Positions 42,265 through 54,640 of a DNA stretch of 64,000 nucleotides are shown piece by piece. The translations under genes and the position numbers were made by a program. How positions within the stretch are numbered: the first letter of the stretch is position 1; every line of letters begins with the position of its first letter. This stretch comes from Boswellia sacra (Eukaryota; Streptophyta; Magnoliopsida; Sapindales; Burseraceae): the NCBI GenBank assembly GCA_013180625.2, contig SNVD02001360.1, positions 1 to 64,000 on the forward strand, written 5' to 3'. The notes beneath the pieces were generated by a model. The model searched no databases. It had not been told where the DNA came from and saw only the letters and a program-made list of their open reading frames with translations.

Positions 42265-45200
42265 AGAACAATTTGAGATTGCAGGATTTCAAAACTATCA
42301 GTGAATATAACTTAGCAATGTTCAGAATTGTATCTCAATTGAAATATTGTGGGCAAAATATCACTGAAGAGGAGATGCTAGAAAAAACATTATCTACTTT
42401 TCATCCCTCCAATATGGTTCTGATGCAACAATATCGGGAATGCTGCTTTATGAAATATATTCAGCTGATATCTTCTGTCTTAGTTGCTTAGAACAATAAT
42501 GAAATCCTGTTGAAAAACCACCAACTTCGCCCTATTTGCTCTGCACCATTCCCTGAAGTGAATGCTAATAGTCGTGGTGGCAAGAAAAATTATGGTCATA
42601 GTAGAAAGAATTTCTAACCACGGGGTGGTTATTCAAAGAAATCTAAATCTGCCCACCAGAAGTGGAATTATGGATGGCAAAAAAACCCATGGATATGGAG
42701 ACACGCGGGGATCTAACCCGTTGGGGGTCGGGATGGAGGGTTATGATATAGGGATAGGGTAGGGATGGAGTAAATATATAATACCCTTTTATAAATGGGG
42801 CGAGGATAGGGATTATACGCTTCAATTTACGTACCCCCCCAACATTCTCGTTAAAATTAAAAATAATTATATTATTAAATACTGCTAATGCGAAAGATTG
42901 AGAAAGAAAATATTTGAGTTGTCTCATGTTATTTATCAAGTATTTTGGTGGTCTATTTTGTTATTATATTTTGGATCGTTAATTATCATTTGAAACTTGT
43001 TGGAATTATGTTATTCTATATTTTGGATTGTTGATTATCATTTAAAAGTTGTTAGAATTATGTTATTTTATATTTCAGATTATTAATTATCATTGAACCT
43101 TATTAGAATTATATTATTTCTAAATGATACATTTTAAATATTATGACATGGTTTTGGGGAGAATTGGGGATGGGGATGGGGATTACCTTTTTAATTTAAG
43201 GAATCTTCATTACTGCCCCGTATTATTAATTTGGGGATTTAAGTGGGAATTGGGATGTTTTTATGAATGGGGATCGGGATGGGGATGGCAATACTCGCCC
43301 CGACCCACCTCATTGCCATCCCTAAGTAGAATAAAGATGACACTATACATGATGAAGAAAAATATATTCAATCTAAGCCATAAAGAAGTATTGAAAGTAC
43401 TTGTCATAGATGTGGCTCGAAGGGTCAAGCATTTGATGGATTTGTATCAGGCTCTATAAAGAATAAAGAAAAAAATGTTGAGACCAACTATATTGATGAC
43501 CTAGAAGGTCACACTAATTTTGACGTCGTAGATTTTCTACTGATCTTGATAAAGCTATTGATGAGATAATGGTTGAAGAAAATGCCCCAGCCAACTAAAT
43601 AGTTGTTTTATTACATGTTCGAATATGTCTTATTATGATGTATTTTGTGCGTATGTGTGTTTATATGAGTGTTATGTTATGATGTTATAATGTGATCTTA
43701 TCTTGTGTAGATTTTTTGTAATAAAAAGGAATGGACATGAAGGTTGTATAAAAATGAATATGAAGACTTATATCTAGTTGATAGTGTAACAACTTATGCT
43801 ATTCTTAAATATGAGAAATGTTTTCTAAAGTTAACATTTCTGAAGACAAAGGTTAACACTATATCAGGGTCCGTTAATTTGATTGAGGGCTCCGAAAGAG
43901 CCACTATAGTGTTGGCAAACTGTACTAAATTATATATTGCTAATGCCTTATATTGAAACAAATCTAAAAGGAATTTGCTTAGTTTTAAAGATATAAGGTA
44001 TAATGGATATCATATTGAGATATCTTGTGAAAATAATATTGAATTTCTTTATATCACTTTAGATGTCTCAAAACAGAATATGATATTAGAGAAGCTTGAA
44101 ACCTTCTCTTCAGGATTATATTGTACATACATAAAGACCATTGAAACCTATACAGTAATGAACTAGAAGTTCAAAGATTCTGAAACTTTTATGTTGTGGC
44201 GTGACCATCTTGGTTACCCAAGATCAACAATGATGCGTAGGATTATTGAAAATACGAATAGACATCCATTGAAGAATCAGAAAATTCTTCTGTCCAATGA
44301 AACTATTTGTACCACCTGTTCACAAGGAAAATTGATTGTTAGACTGTCTTTTTCTAAGATTGATCTTAAATCTCCATCATTCTTATAAAGAATTCAAGGG
44401 GATATATATTTGGACTCATTCATCCATCGAGTGCATCATTTCGTTACTTTATGGTTCTAATTGATGCTTCTGCATGGTGATCTAATGTTTGTTTATTGTC
44501 AACTAGAAATATTACATTTGCTAGAATAGTGGCTCAAATCATTAAATTACGAACACATTTTTCAGACCCTCTTATTAAATCAATACGCTAGATAATGCTA
44601 GTGATTTGCATCGAAAACATTTGATGATTATTGTTTGTCTGTTGGAATTGATGTTGAGCACCATGTTCCACATGTCTATACCCAAAATGGTTTGGCAGAA
44701 TCACCTATAAAGTGACTATAGATAATTGTACGTACTTTATTATTAAAAATGCAGTTACCAACTTCTGCCTAAGGTCATGCTATTTTGCATACTGCATCAT
44801 TAATCAGATTGAAGCCCACTACTTGTCATGAGTATTCACCATTACAATTTTTACTTGGCCAACAATCCAATATATCTCATTTACGAATTTTTTGTTGTTC
44901 CATACAAGTTCTCATTACTCTCCAGAAGAGAACAAAAATGGGACCTTAACATCAATTGGGGATTTATGTGGGTTATAATTCTTCTTCTACTATTGGATAT
45001 TTGAAACCCACAACAAGTAATCCTTTTATCACACGTTTTGCAAATTGTCATTTTGATGAGACAGTTTTTCATGTTTAGGGGAACAGAAAATGCCTCTTGA
45101 AATTAGGCATATGCATTTTGAAATCAGGCAAGAACTATCTTGAAATGTAGAAAAATTGTCTCATCTTAATCCTCAAATACCTTAATGTGAAAATGAAGTG

Positions 45201-47270
45201 CAAAGGATGATACATCTACAAAATATTGCTAATCAGATGATAGATGCTTTTACTGAGGTAGCTAAGATACCAAAATCATATATATATATATGCGCTAGAA
45301 TGCACTGGCACAAATTGAGATCCTTGTTAAACAAACTCTTCAAGCAATAATGAACAATCAACCTGCTGCATGCCTAAAGTGTGGCAGACTGCTCGGATAA
45401 GTTATCCCCGAAAAAGAAAAGGGGTACAAATCGATCCTCATGAATTTAATAATTGAGCCAAAGATTCCATATTTCTAATTTATCTCTTGAAGAGATAAAT
45501 GTTTCTAATGAGACACATGCCCCTCAAGAGGCATAAGTTATTAATGAGGAATGTACCCCTAAAATGGCACATGTAATTAAAAATAAGGAAATTTCTATTA
45601 ATTATACTAAAGAAATGTGGAATTGTGATGAAATTGTTATCAACGATGTATTCTCATTTGTAGTAGCCACTAATGTTATGAATGAATGTAAGCAAAGGTA
45701 TGATTGGCCTAAATGGAAAGAAGCAATTCAATTAAAATTAGCTTACTTGGCCAAACATGAAGTTTTTGGACCAGTAGTCCAAACGCCAAATAATATAAAA
45801 TCTGTTGGTTATAAATAGGTGTTTACTATAAAACGAAATTGTCAGATACAAAGCTCGTTTACTGGCACAAGATTTTTCTTAACGACCGGGTATTGATTTT
45901 GATGAAACATATGCCCTGATAATGGATACAATTATTTTCAGATATTTGATAAGTTTGATAGTCTCAAAAAAACTTTACATACGCCTTATGGATGTGGTTA
46001 CTCCTTACTTATATGGTAAATTAGATTCTGACATATATATGAAATTTCTTGAAAGATTTCAATTGCTAAAGCAAGTAAAACACAACCAAAGAGCATGTAT
46101 TCACTCAAATTGCAAAGGTCCCTGTATGAATTGAAATAATCAGGACGAATGTGGTACAATCAGAACGAATGTGGTAGAATCACCTTAATGAATTAATACT
46201 TAATTAAAGAGGGATACGTTAATGATCCTATATGCCCTTATGCGTTTATAAAGAAATCAAAATCTGGTTTTTCTATTATAGTAGTATATGTCTATGATAT
46301 GAATTTAATTAGAACTCTTGAAGAAATCCAAATGCTGCTAAATATTTGAAAAGAAAGTTTGAAATGAAAGATTTGGGAAAAACAAAATGTCGTCTTGGCC
46401 TACAAATCGAGCACAATTCAGCTGGCATACTTGTTCATCAGACAGCACGTACAGAAAAAGTTTTAATACGATTTAATATGGATAAGGCTCATCCCTTGAG
46501 TACCCCAATGGTGGTTCAATCCCTTGATCCGAAAAATGATCCATTCCATCTTAAAGAGGATGATGAACAGATAATTAGTCCAAAAGTACAGTATCTAAAT
46601 GCTATAAGTGCATTAATGTATCTGGCACAGTATAAGGCCAAATATTACATTTACAATAAATTTATTTGTGAGATTTAGTTCTACAGCTACTAGACGACAT
46701 TGAAATGGGATTAAACATATTTTTCGTTATCTTCGGGGAACCACTGATCTAGGATCATTCTTTTCATATAAGCTTCCTAAAAATCCTGGTTTAGTTGGAT
46801 ATACTGATACCAGCTATTTATCTAATCCCCATAGAGCTTGATCACAAACTTGATATGTTTTTACCTATAACGGGATCGCAATTTCATGGCCTTTTACAAA
46901 GCAAACCTTAGTTGCTACTTCTTCTAATCATTATGAAATCCTTGCATTACATGAAGCCATCTGTTAATGTATATGGTTAAGATCTGTTATTCAACACATC
47001 CAAGATTTATATGGATTATCTCCTACAATAGATCCTCCAACAATTATATATGAAGACGATATAGCTTGTATAACACAAATTAGAGGAGGATATGCAAAGG
47101 AGATCGAAGCAAACATATTTCTCCAAAGTTCTTCTACACGCATGAACCATAAGAAAGTAGAAAGATTGATGTGAAACAGATCCGATCCAATAATAATAAT
47201 CTTACAGATTTATTTACCAAGAAATTGCTGACATCAACATTTGGGAAACTAATATGCGGCATTGGCATGT
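42265..47270 (+). pseudogene. copia gag-pol remnant
   Basis: Recognisable pieces in order: gag (L-Q-D-F-K-T-I-S-E-Y-N, M-L-E-K-T-L-S-T-F-H), a CHRCGSKG zinc-knuckle start near 43402, the pre-integrase segment (L-W-R-D-H-L-G-Y-P), RT (W-P-K-W-K-E-A-I-Q and A-P near 45700, M-D-V-V-T-P-Y-L-Y-G near 45990). Where active copia RT has Y-V-D-D this copy reads Y-V-Y-D (near 46285), so the catalytic Asp pair is damaged. The segment F-E-M-K-D-L-G-K-T-K follows at 46346. RNase H persists as broken pieces to 47270. Numerous stops and frameshifts exclude function. Confidence 0.75.
42669..43324. mobile_element. hAT-type MITE inside copia gag
   Basis: 656 bp with ends TATGGATGGCAA and TTGCCATCCCTA (reverse complement TAGGGATGGCAA) and an 8-bp target duplication AGTGGAAT (42661-42668) / AGTAGAAT (43325-43332), 7 of 8 identical. 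Both subterminal regions are rich in GGGGAT/GGGATGG repeats. Copia coding sequence continues on both sides. No transposase frame. Confidence 0.8.
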
Positions 47271-47363
47271 GGCGGCTCAGCAAGCAACCAAGTTGATAAA
47301 GAATATTATTTTGTTGCCATGATCAAAGGGAGTTACCATTCGAAGGAGAATTCTGGACATTTA

Positions 47364-47595
47364 TGTGCACTATACTTTTTTTTTTTAGTCAGCTTTTTTC
47401 ACTGGGTTTTACTGGCAAGGTTTTTAACTAGACAGTAAAACGCATCCAACATCACTTTGGATACAATTATATTTCTTTGTTAAGGTTCTTATTTTACTAA
47501 GTTTTTTGTTGGCAAAGTCAAATGTTGATTGTAATTATCTTAAGATAGCAAAATATCTAAAAAGGAGTGTTATAAAGTATTATATATTTTAGCTT
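47364..47595 (+). repeat. copia 3' LTR, left part
   Basis: Begins TGTGCACTATAC after the purine tract and contains CACTGGGTTTTACTGGCAAGG, a motif typical of this copia lineage. It ends where the Sirevirus LTR starts. Confidence 0.6.
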
Positions 47596-48423
47596 TGTTA
47601 AATCTGGAAGTATGAAGTTATGTACAACATAACAATTAACTGTAAAGTAAAATAGCACAAGAGGATTTTACGTAATTCAGTTATAAAACCTACATTTACA
47701 GACAGCTTTAAAGCTGCAATTCACTAAGTTCTTGTTTGTATAATATTTAGGATCGTTTACAATACTGACTTACTCTCACACACTGACCTAATCTTTGTAA
47801 AACAAAATCCCGTCAAAATCTTAAACTCTAGTGACACTACCCACTCTCTGTCATTGACAACTTAACAACACACTGTTAAGTAAAACAAAACCACGATATC
47901 TGACACTGAATTACATAAACACTCAACTCGTAAGTTCTGACCTAACTGAAATTCATGCATGATCACAACCTCTCATACATGAATAAGATACTCATAAAAT
48001 AAAATCAAAGAAACATTCCAATTTGCGTTGAAGTTCTCTTATTAATTCTTGAAAAATGTCATAACATACACACACCACCTATATATTAGTTATGTAAAAA
48101 TCACTTTATATATAGTGTGATGCCCGATTGTAATCTCTTCAAAATCCTATAGAATATTAATCAAACTCAAATTAGGATAAAGAACAATACTTTAGGAAGT
48201 GATATAAGTAACTTCTAAATGAAATAGAACATAAATAAATATACTCCTAATTTAATTAGGATACATCAAATAATGCCCTAATCTAAAGAGATATTCATTA
48301 TGAATCAAGTATTTCTTAAATCATACTTCTAGAAATAGTAAAATAAGAAATATTATAACATACTAGTTTTACCACAAGTTGGTCCAAAATTATCATGTGT
48401 ATGATCACACATTGACACCAACA
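47596..48423 (-). repeat. Sirevirus 3' LTR
   Basis: 828 bp, TGTTAAATC...CACCAACA on the plus strand, aligning along its length with 56540-57404. It lacks a short segment (around GCACATGCAAGAGTGTCAC) present in the partner. Confidence 0.85.
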
Positions 48424-48436
48424 ATCTCTCCCTTCC
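48424..48436 (-). other. Sirevirus polypurine tract
   Basis: The minus strand reads GGAAGGGAGAGAT directly before the 3' LTR: the plus-strand DNA priming site expected in retroelements. Confidence 0.7.
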
Positions 48437-48968
48437 TGGCAACTTGTGATGAAAACACCAAACTGTTTTCGATCATAGAATAACACACAAAGATAACTCT
48501 AGAACAACTATAAGCAATCATGATCCATTAAATAGAAAATGACATACTTAAAGAAATAATAACTGTGCAGTTATAAACTACATAACAGAAAAATGTATGA
48601 ATATAAATATCCTACAAAACAAAACAAAGTTAAGTTGGCAAACCTCAAACAATATTCAACAAAAGCATCATCACAACAAATAAAAAATGTGACAAAAACA
48701 TCTAACAAATTAAATATGCAGGTAAGAACACAAAACACAGTAAAGTAGAAGCTGCAAAGTAACAAATCAAAAACAAAAGTCATAAAGTAGTTCGAATTCA
48801 AAAATAAGACTCCCCCCTAACTTACTACCCTTGAAGTCAAGTAGAGTCAGTTCAAACAAAAATATTAGAACAGAATCAGAAGGAACAGAATCTGAAACTG
48901 ACAGAATCAGAAACTTCTTCTACCCTTTGATTTCATAACAAGTTCAAAAAAAATAAACAAAAAGCACA

Positions 48969-50863
48969 TTAACGAAGTCGAGCAGACTTACGAACGGGAG
49001 GTGAAGATGAACTGTCAGGTCGTTTCTTGATCCTACCAGCCCTAGTCTTAAACCTTTTGCCAGTGGTGGAAGGTGTAGGCTGTTCAGAAACCACAGGAGT
49101 GGCCTGTTCTCCAGTTATATCAGAAGAAGTAGCAGTGACCGCTACCACAATCTTGCGGATTTCCATGTCAAGTCTGTCTACACTGGTTTTAGTTGGCTGC
49201 GACTGAGGAATAGGTTGTTGTAGATCCATGAGAGATTTTGCTGCAAGCTGAGCTGGGATTTCCTTGGTTGTTTCTGCTATTTCTGCTTTAAGAGCTGGTT
49301 CTTGTGTGAGTTCTGCATCTGATGTGGTTTCTGCTTCATGTGGAGATGACTATGGTGGTGTAGAGATAGGTTATTCTGCTTCAGGAACTGGTGCAATGTC
49401 AGGTTCTTCTTCATAAGGTGGTGAAGGTGATGTTATTGCGGGCTCTTCTTGGGCTGGTTCATATAACAAGGATTCATCCTACAATTCTGGAATTATTGTT
49501 GCAACTTTCTTCTTCTTGTCAGATTATTTCTTCACTACTTTTACCTTCTTCTTGCCCTTCAGATCAATTCCTTTAACTTTTTTCTCTGATTTCTTTTTCT
49601 TCATTTTCTTTTCTACTGTTATGTCAGTCTTAACAGCAGGTTGTTCAACTTGTTCCTCTTCTGGTATTTGCTCTGCTATCTCTGGCATTTGCTTTGCAAA
49701 ATGCTCTTGCACCACATCTACAGTTTCCATGGTGTGTGGTTCTTCTGCAACAACAATTTTTTCAACAAGTTTTGTCTCCAATGCAGATTGCTTTGCTTTG
49801 ATGCCCTTGAGATCCTGCATAATATCAGACAAAGTAGAATTGATCAAAGCAAGCTGCATTTCCACATTGTTCATGGGATTGTTTCGAACTCTTCTTGGTT
49901 TTGGTTCAGGGGCTGGCAGATAAGATCTGTCATGCAATCGTTGTTGAAATCCTTTTGTGATGGATTTTGAGAAAATCTCAGTATGCTCTTTTGGGATAAT
50001 GGGAACACCATTTTGAGCTAAAATACCTTGAATCAAACAAGGAAATACAAGCAAATGGTAATCAGATTTATATGGTGCAATTTGGATAATCATCTTATAA
50101 ATCCATAAACCTAAATTAATTGGTTTATTTGTGCCCAAATAGAATGAAAATTTTACTCTATCTCCCCTGACCTGGTTTTGATGTGAAGAGGGAAACCAAT
50201 CAAACTGTGCAATCTTATGCAGAACCCTATATTTCTTTCTAAGGTATTGTTGATCAATGTCATCTTTCAGGTTCCAAACTAAATCACGCCTTCCTGTCAA
50301 TTCCTTAAGAACAATCACCACATCAAAGTTTTCTTCAACAGAGTGCAAACTACTAATTGCTATATCAAAGAAAGTGTTGATGACATTTGATAAAAATTTC
50401 ACAAATTTTCCTTTACAATACACTTTGTGATAATGAAAGCTCTTCGGGTTATCAATTTAAGCAGTGATATTCGTATAAAATTCTTAAATCAAAGACTGAA
50501 CAGGGGGTAGGAATTTGTTTACCATTCTAGTCAAGTAAATGGACTCAAGAAGTTCACTCAAACCATACTTGTTGAAGTCAGTTACCTTCACTGGCCTTTC
50601 TATCTGCAACTTCCTCTTTGATATATACTTCAAGAAATTTTGCTTAACAACTATTGTGAGGAACTTGTTAAACTTTGGCTTCAATTTGTCCTTCATTCGT
50701 TAAACTGGGATTGACTCATCTTCACTCATTACAGGATCAATTAGGATCTCTACATGCATTGTTGACACTGAGACGACTGAAAACTGTCATTACTGTTGTG
50801 ACCAGAGTCGTGTGAGGAAGATGATGCACTGGTAGTCTTCGCAGATTCAAATGAGGACGCCAT
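48969..50863 (-). pseudogene. Sirevirus envelope-like third ORF (broken)
   Basis: Begins with ATG at 50863 (M-A-S-S-F-E-S-A-K-T, Ser-rich start), with stops near 50750 and again before 50696. The frame continues through 50484-50696 (K-V-T-D-F-N-K-Y-G-L), 49524-50423 (299 codons) and 48969-49229 (ending K-S-A-R-L-R). The C-terminal half is rich in Pro, Glu and Lys with a long basic stretch near 49530-49610. In Sireviruses this ORF lies between pol and the 3' LTR and has been called envelope-like on position and predicted coiled coils; its role is unproven. No clear signal peptide or transmembrane segment was seen in this copy. At least four interruptions make it non-functional. Confidence 0.65.
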
Positions 50864-51714
50864 TGTTAGGATTTGAGAGCTGCAAGTGTTTTACTGGAAT
50901 AGAGCGAAGCAAGACAAGAGAGAGAATGGATGCAAAGCTAATCAACTGTGATATGACCTAAAAGAGCCCTAAATATGTTTGTGATATACTTAGGAAGAAA
51001 CTGAGTTTTAATAAAATTCGGTTTCCCCTAAACTTCAAAATTTAATTCCTTTTCCAAAACAAATTTAATTAATATCATTAATGAGAAAAATTCAAAATTT
51101 GATTTCCACTAAAATAAGGAATTCTAATAGAGTTAGGATACCTGTCACTGAATTTTCTCCCCCTCAATTTAATAAAACTGACATGGCATTTTGACACATG
51201 ATCACACAAAAAGGTCAAATTTCAGTTAGGCACAAAAAACATCGTATGTTATAAAAAACATAACAGAAAATAATGACATTTAACGTAACAATAATATCTG
51301 GATATTATATAAATCATTCTAAAGAAGAATATTTCAGAGTTGTTTATAATCTTCATATAAAAGTTGTTTACCTTTATTTTTCACTCAATTGAGATGTCAA
51401 ACATATCATTTTGACATATTTATAAAGAATTAATCACATTGGATTATGAAATAAATACAGCTGCTTTCACACAATGTAGAGGTAGCCTTTTTCATTTGAG
51501 TTGTTGACCTCAACATATTTCTTAGGTACCCTGATATTACTCTCAATGATGACTTTCAAATATCATATATTGGTAGCCCTCTTTGTATTTTTCATTTTAA
51601 ACTAGTATCTTAACATTGAAGCAATTTTATATTACAACTCACACATGTTTAATTAAAAGAAAACTTATGATATTGTAGATATAATTAACATAACAGCAAG
51701 CAATGCTTATTCAA

Positions 51715-52939
51715 AAAACTGACAGATGCCTAAGGCCTTTCTTAGATTCTCAAATCTTGTTGCATCCAATGCGTTAGTGAACAAGTCAGCTAATTTTTTA
51801 TCAGTAGAGATGTGTTTAGTGTATATCACCTTAGACTCTACAAGCTCCCTTATAAAAATGGTATCTTATGTTAAAGTGTTTTGTTCTAGAACACTGAACT
51901 AGATTTTTAAAAGTGTTTATAGCACTAGTATTATCACAAAACACAATTATGGGTTATTATTTAATACCATAATCACTTAGCATTAGCTTCATCCAAAGTA
52001 GTTGTGTGCAACAACTCCCTACTGTTAGGTATTCATCTTTCACAGTAGACAAAGAGATTGAATTCTACTTTTTACTATGCTGAGAAACTAAGTTAGTATC
52101 AAGATAAAAACATCCACTTGGTGTGCTTTTCCTGTCATCTGCATTTTCTGCCCAGTCAGCATCACTAAACCCTGCAAGATAATTATTTGTATCTTTAGAA
52201 AACCATATCCCATAATCATAGGTTCCATGTACATACCTAAAGATTCTTTTAGCTGCTGTCAGGTGTGCTTCTTTAGGATTTGCTTGAAATCTTGCACAAA
52301 ATCCTGCATTAAAACACAAGTCTAGTCTACTTGCTGTGAGGTATAACAAATTGCCAATGATGCGTCTATATAAACTTACATCAACCTCTTTTGGTGCATT
52401 GTCTTTTGAAAGTTTCAGGTTAGTACTGATAGGAGTTTTCATTGGTTTTGCATTCTCAATTCCAAATTTATTTACAAGGTTTATAGCATATTTTGATTGA
52501 GATATGAATATCCCATCATTCATTTGTTTAACCTACAATCCAAAAAAGAAATTTGATTCTCCTACCATGCTCATCTCAAACTCTTCCTACATCAACTTAA
52601 CAAACTCATCAGTTTTTCCTTTGTTAGTTGATCCAAACACAATTTCATCTACATATATACTTGAGCAACAATAAAATAGTTAGATGCATATTTGATAAAT
52701 AAAGTCTTATCATTGCTACCTCTACTATAACCTATCTTGATCAGAAAGTTTGTCAACCTTTCATACCAAGCTCTAGGAGCTTGTTTCAACCAATACAAAG
52801 CTTTATGCAATTTGTACACAAAATCAAGATGTTTAGGATCTTCAAATCCTTTAGGTTGTTCAACAAAAGCTTTTTCATTGAGATAGCCATTTAAAAATGT
52901 TGTTTTAACATCCATTTGGTACAATTTAAAATCAAGCAA
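51715..52939 (-). pseudogene. Sirevirus reverse transcriptase/RNase H remnant
   Basis: RT is recognisable at 52649-52939 (M-D-V-K-T-T-F-L-N-G, Y-W-L-K-Q-A-P-R-A-W-Y). A frameshift lies right at the catalytic Y-V-D-D/E site near 52650. The C-terminal pol segment at 52065-52523 has Y-L-T-A-S-R-L-D and F-S-D-A-D-W-A, the latter part of the RNase H region. The end near 51715-51800 shows D-K-K-L-A-D-L-F-T and F-E-N-L-R. Stops separate the pieces. Confidence 0.8.
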
Positions 52940-54619
52940 ACAAGCAATTGCAAGTAGTAATCTGATTGACTCAAGTCTACCTATTGGTGCAAGGGTTTTG
53001 TCAAAGTCTATGCCTTTTACTTGTGTGTAACCTTGTGCTACTAGCCTAGCCCTATTTCTTACTACTTGACCACTTTTATCAGTTTTATTTTTGACTATCC
53101 ATTTAGTTCCAATGATATTTGCAGTTTCTGGCCTAGGAACTAATTCTCATACTTCATTCCTTTTAAACTAATTAAGTTCATCTTGCGCTGCCTGAATCCA
53201 AGCATTTTCTTTTAAAGCTTCTTTTACATTTTTTGGCTCAAATAATGAAACATAACATGCAAATCTTACCTGATTTTTTACCTTGCTCCTAGTTTTTATC
53301 ATTCCATCTGGTGTTCCAATGATTAAGCTAGTTGGATGTGCCTTTTGTATCTAAGTGGGTGGATCTTTTCTTTCATCTTCATTTCTGATTGAGTTTCTAT
53401 TCAGGTCTGTATTGTCAGATGTCGTTGTTATGTCTGATGTAATAGCAGTTGTTTCCTCTTTCATAACTAAATCCTTTTTACTGTTACTGTTGTCTGGTAC
53501 TGATCTTTCTGCATTCTCTGTGAAGCTGGTTATGCTTTCTTCGTGTGAGTACTTTGCATAATCATCCAAATCATCAAATACTATGTTTGCAGATTCCATG
53601 ATTGACTCAGTTCAAAGATTATAGACTCGAAAAGCTTTGTTGTTCTGTGCATATCCCACAAAAACTCCTTTATCACTTTTCGGATCTAATTTTCTCAACT
53701 ACTTTCTGTCATTTAAGATGTAACACCTGCAACCAAAAACATAAAAATATTTCAAATTATGTTTTCTTCCTTTCAAAATTTCATAAGGTGTCTGGATAGT
53801 GCCAGGTCTTAGAAAAACTTTATTTGAAATATAACAAGTAGTGTTTATTGCTTCAACCTATAGCCTTTTGGTCAACTTCTTGCTATTGAGCATTACTCTA
53901 GCCATCTCTTGAAGAGTTCTGTTTTTTCTTTCCAAAATGCATTTCTATTCAAGAGTTTTGGGAGCTGAAAATTCATTTTCAATTCCATGATATTAGCAAA
54001 AGTCAACATAGCTCACATTTTCAAACTCCTTGCCATGATCACTGCTTATCCTCACTATCCCGCCAATATTCCTGTTTTACTCATTTTTAAGCTTAACACA
54101 CAGATTCTTAAAAGCTTTAAAAGTGTCAGATTTTTCTTTAATAAAATCAACCCAAGTATATCTAGAGAAGTCATCCACACAAACAAATATGTATCTCTTA
54201 CCAGCAATGCTTTCAATTTGCATGGGACCTATAAAATCCATGTGAAGCAAATCAAGTATTTTAAATATGCTAAGATGTGGGATTGATTTGTGCGCACTTC
54301 TAATTTGTTTTCCCATTTGACATGGTCCACAAATTCTATTAATTTTGTCATCAAGTTTAGGAACTCCTTTCACAACACCTAACTTCGTTAATTTAACCAA
54401 GTCTTTGTAATTTAAGGGACCTAATTTTTGATGCCACAATTCTAAATCCGAGATCCTAGTATGAAATGTAATTTTTACCAAATAAAAATTATCCGAAGAT
54501 CTATTTCCTTCTAAAATGCATTTACCAAGATTATCTAAAACCATGCATTTGTCTTGTGTGAAATTAACAATGTACTTATCATCACATATCTGACTAACAC
54601 GAATTAGATTAGCTTTCAA
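52940..54619 (-). pseudogene. Sirevirus pre-integrase/integrase remnant
   Basis: 54077-54619 contains the H-Q-K-L-G pre-integrase segment, C-G-P-C-Q-M-G-K-Q zinc-binding pair, and the integrase start D-F-I-G-P-M-Q followed by F-V-C-V-D-D-F-S-R-Y-T-W. The catalytic core continues in broken frames to about 53600. 53351-53599 is an acidic linker before RT. Several stops and frameshifts. Confidence 0.8.
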
Positions 54620-54640
54620 ACCTTCAACCAGTAAGACATT

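Noticed and set aside
49391..49970. Plus-strand frames opposite the envelope-like ORF
   Set aside because: Antisense to a longer minus-strand frame in the correct Sirevirus position.
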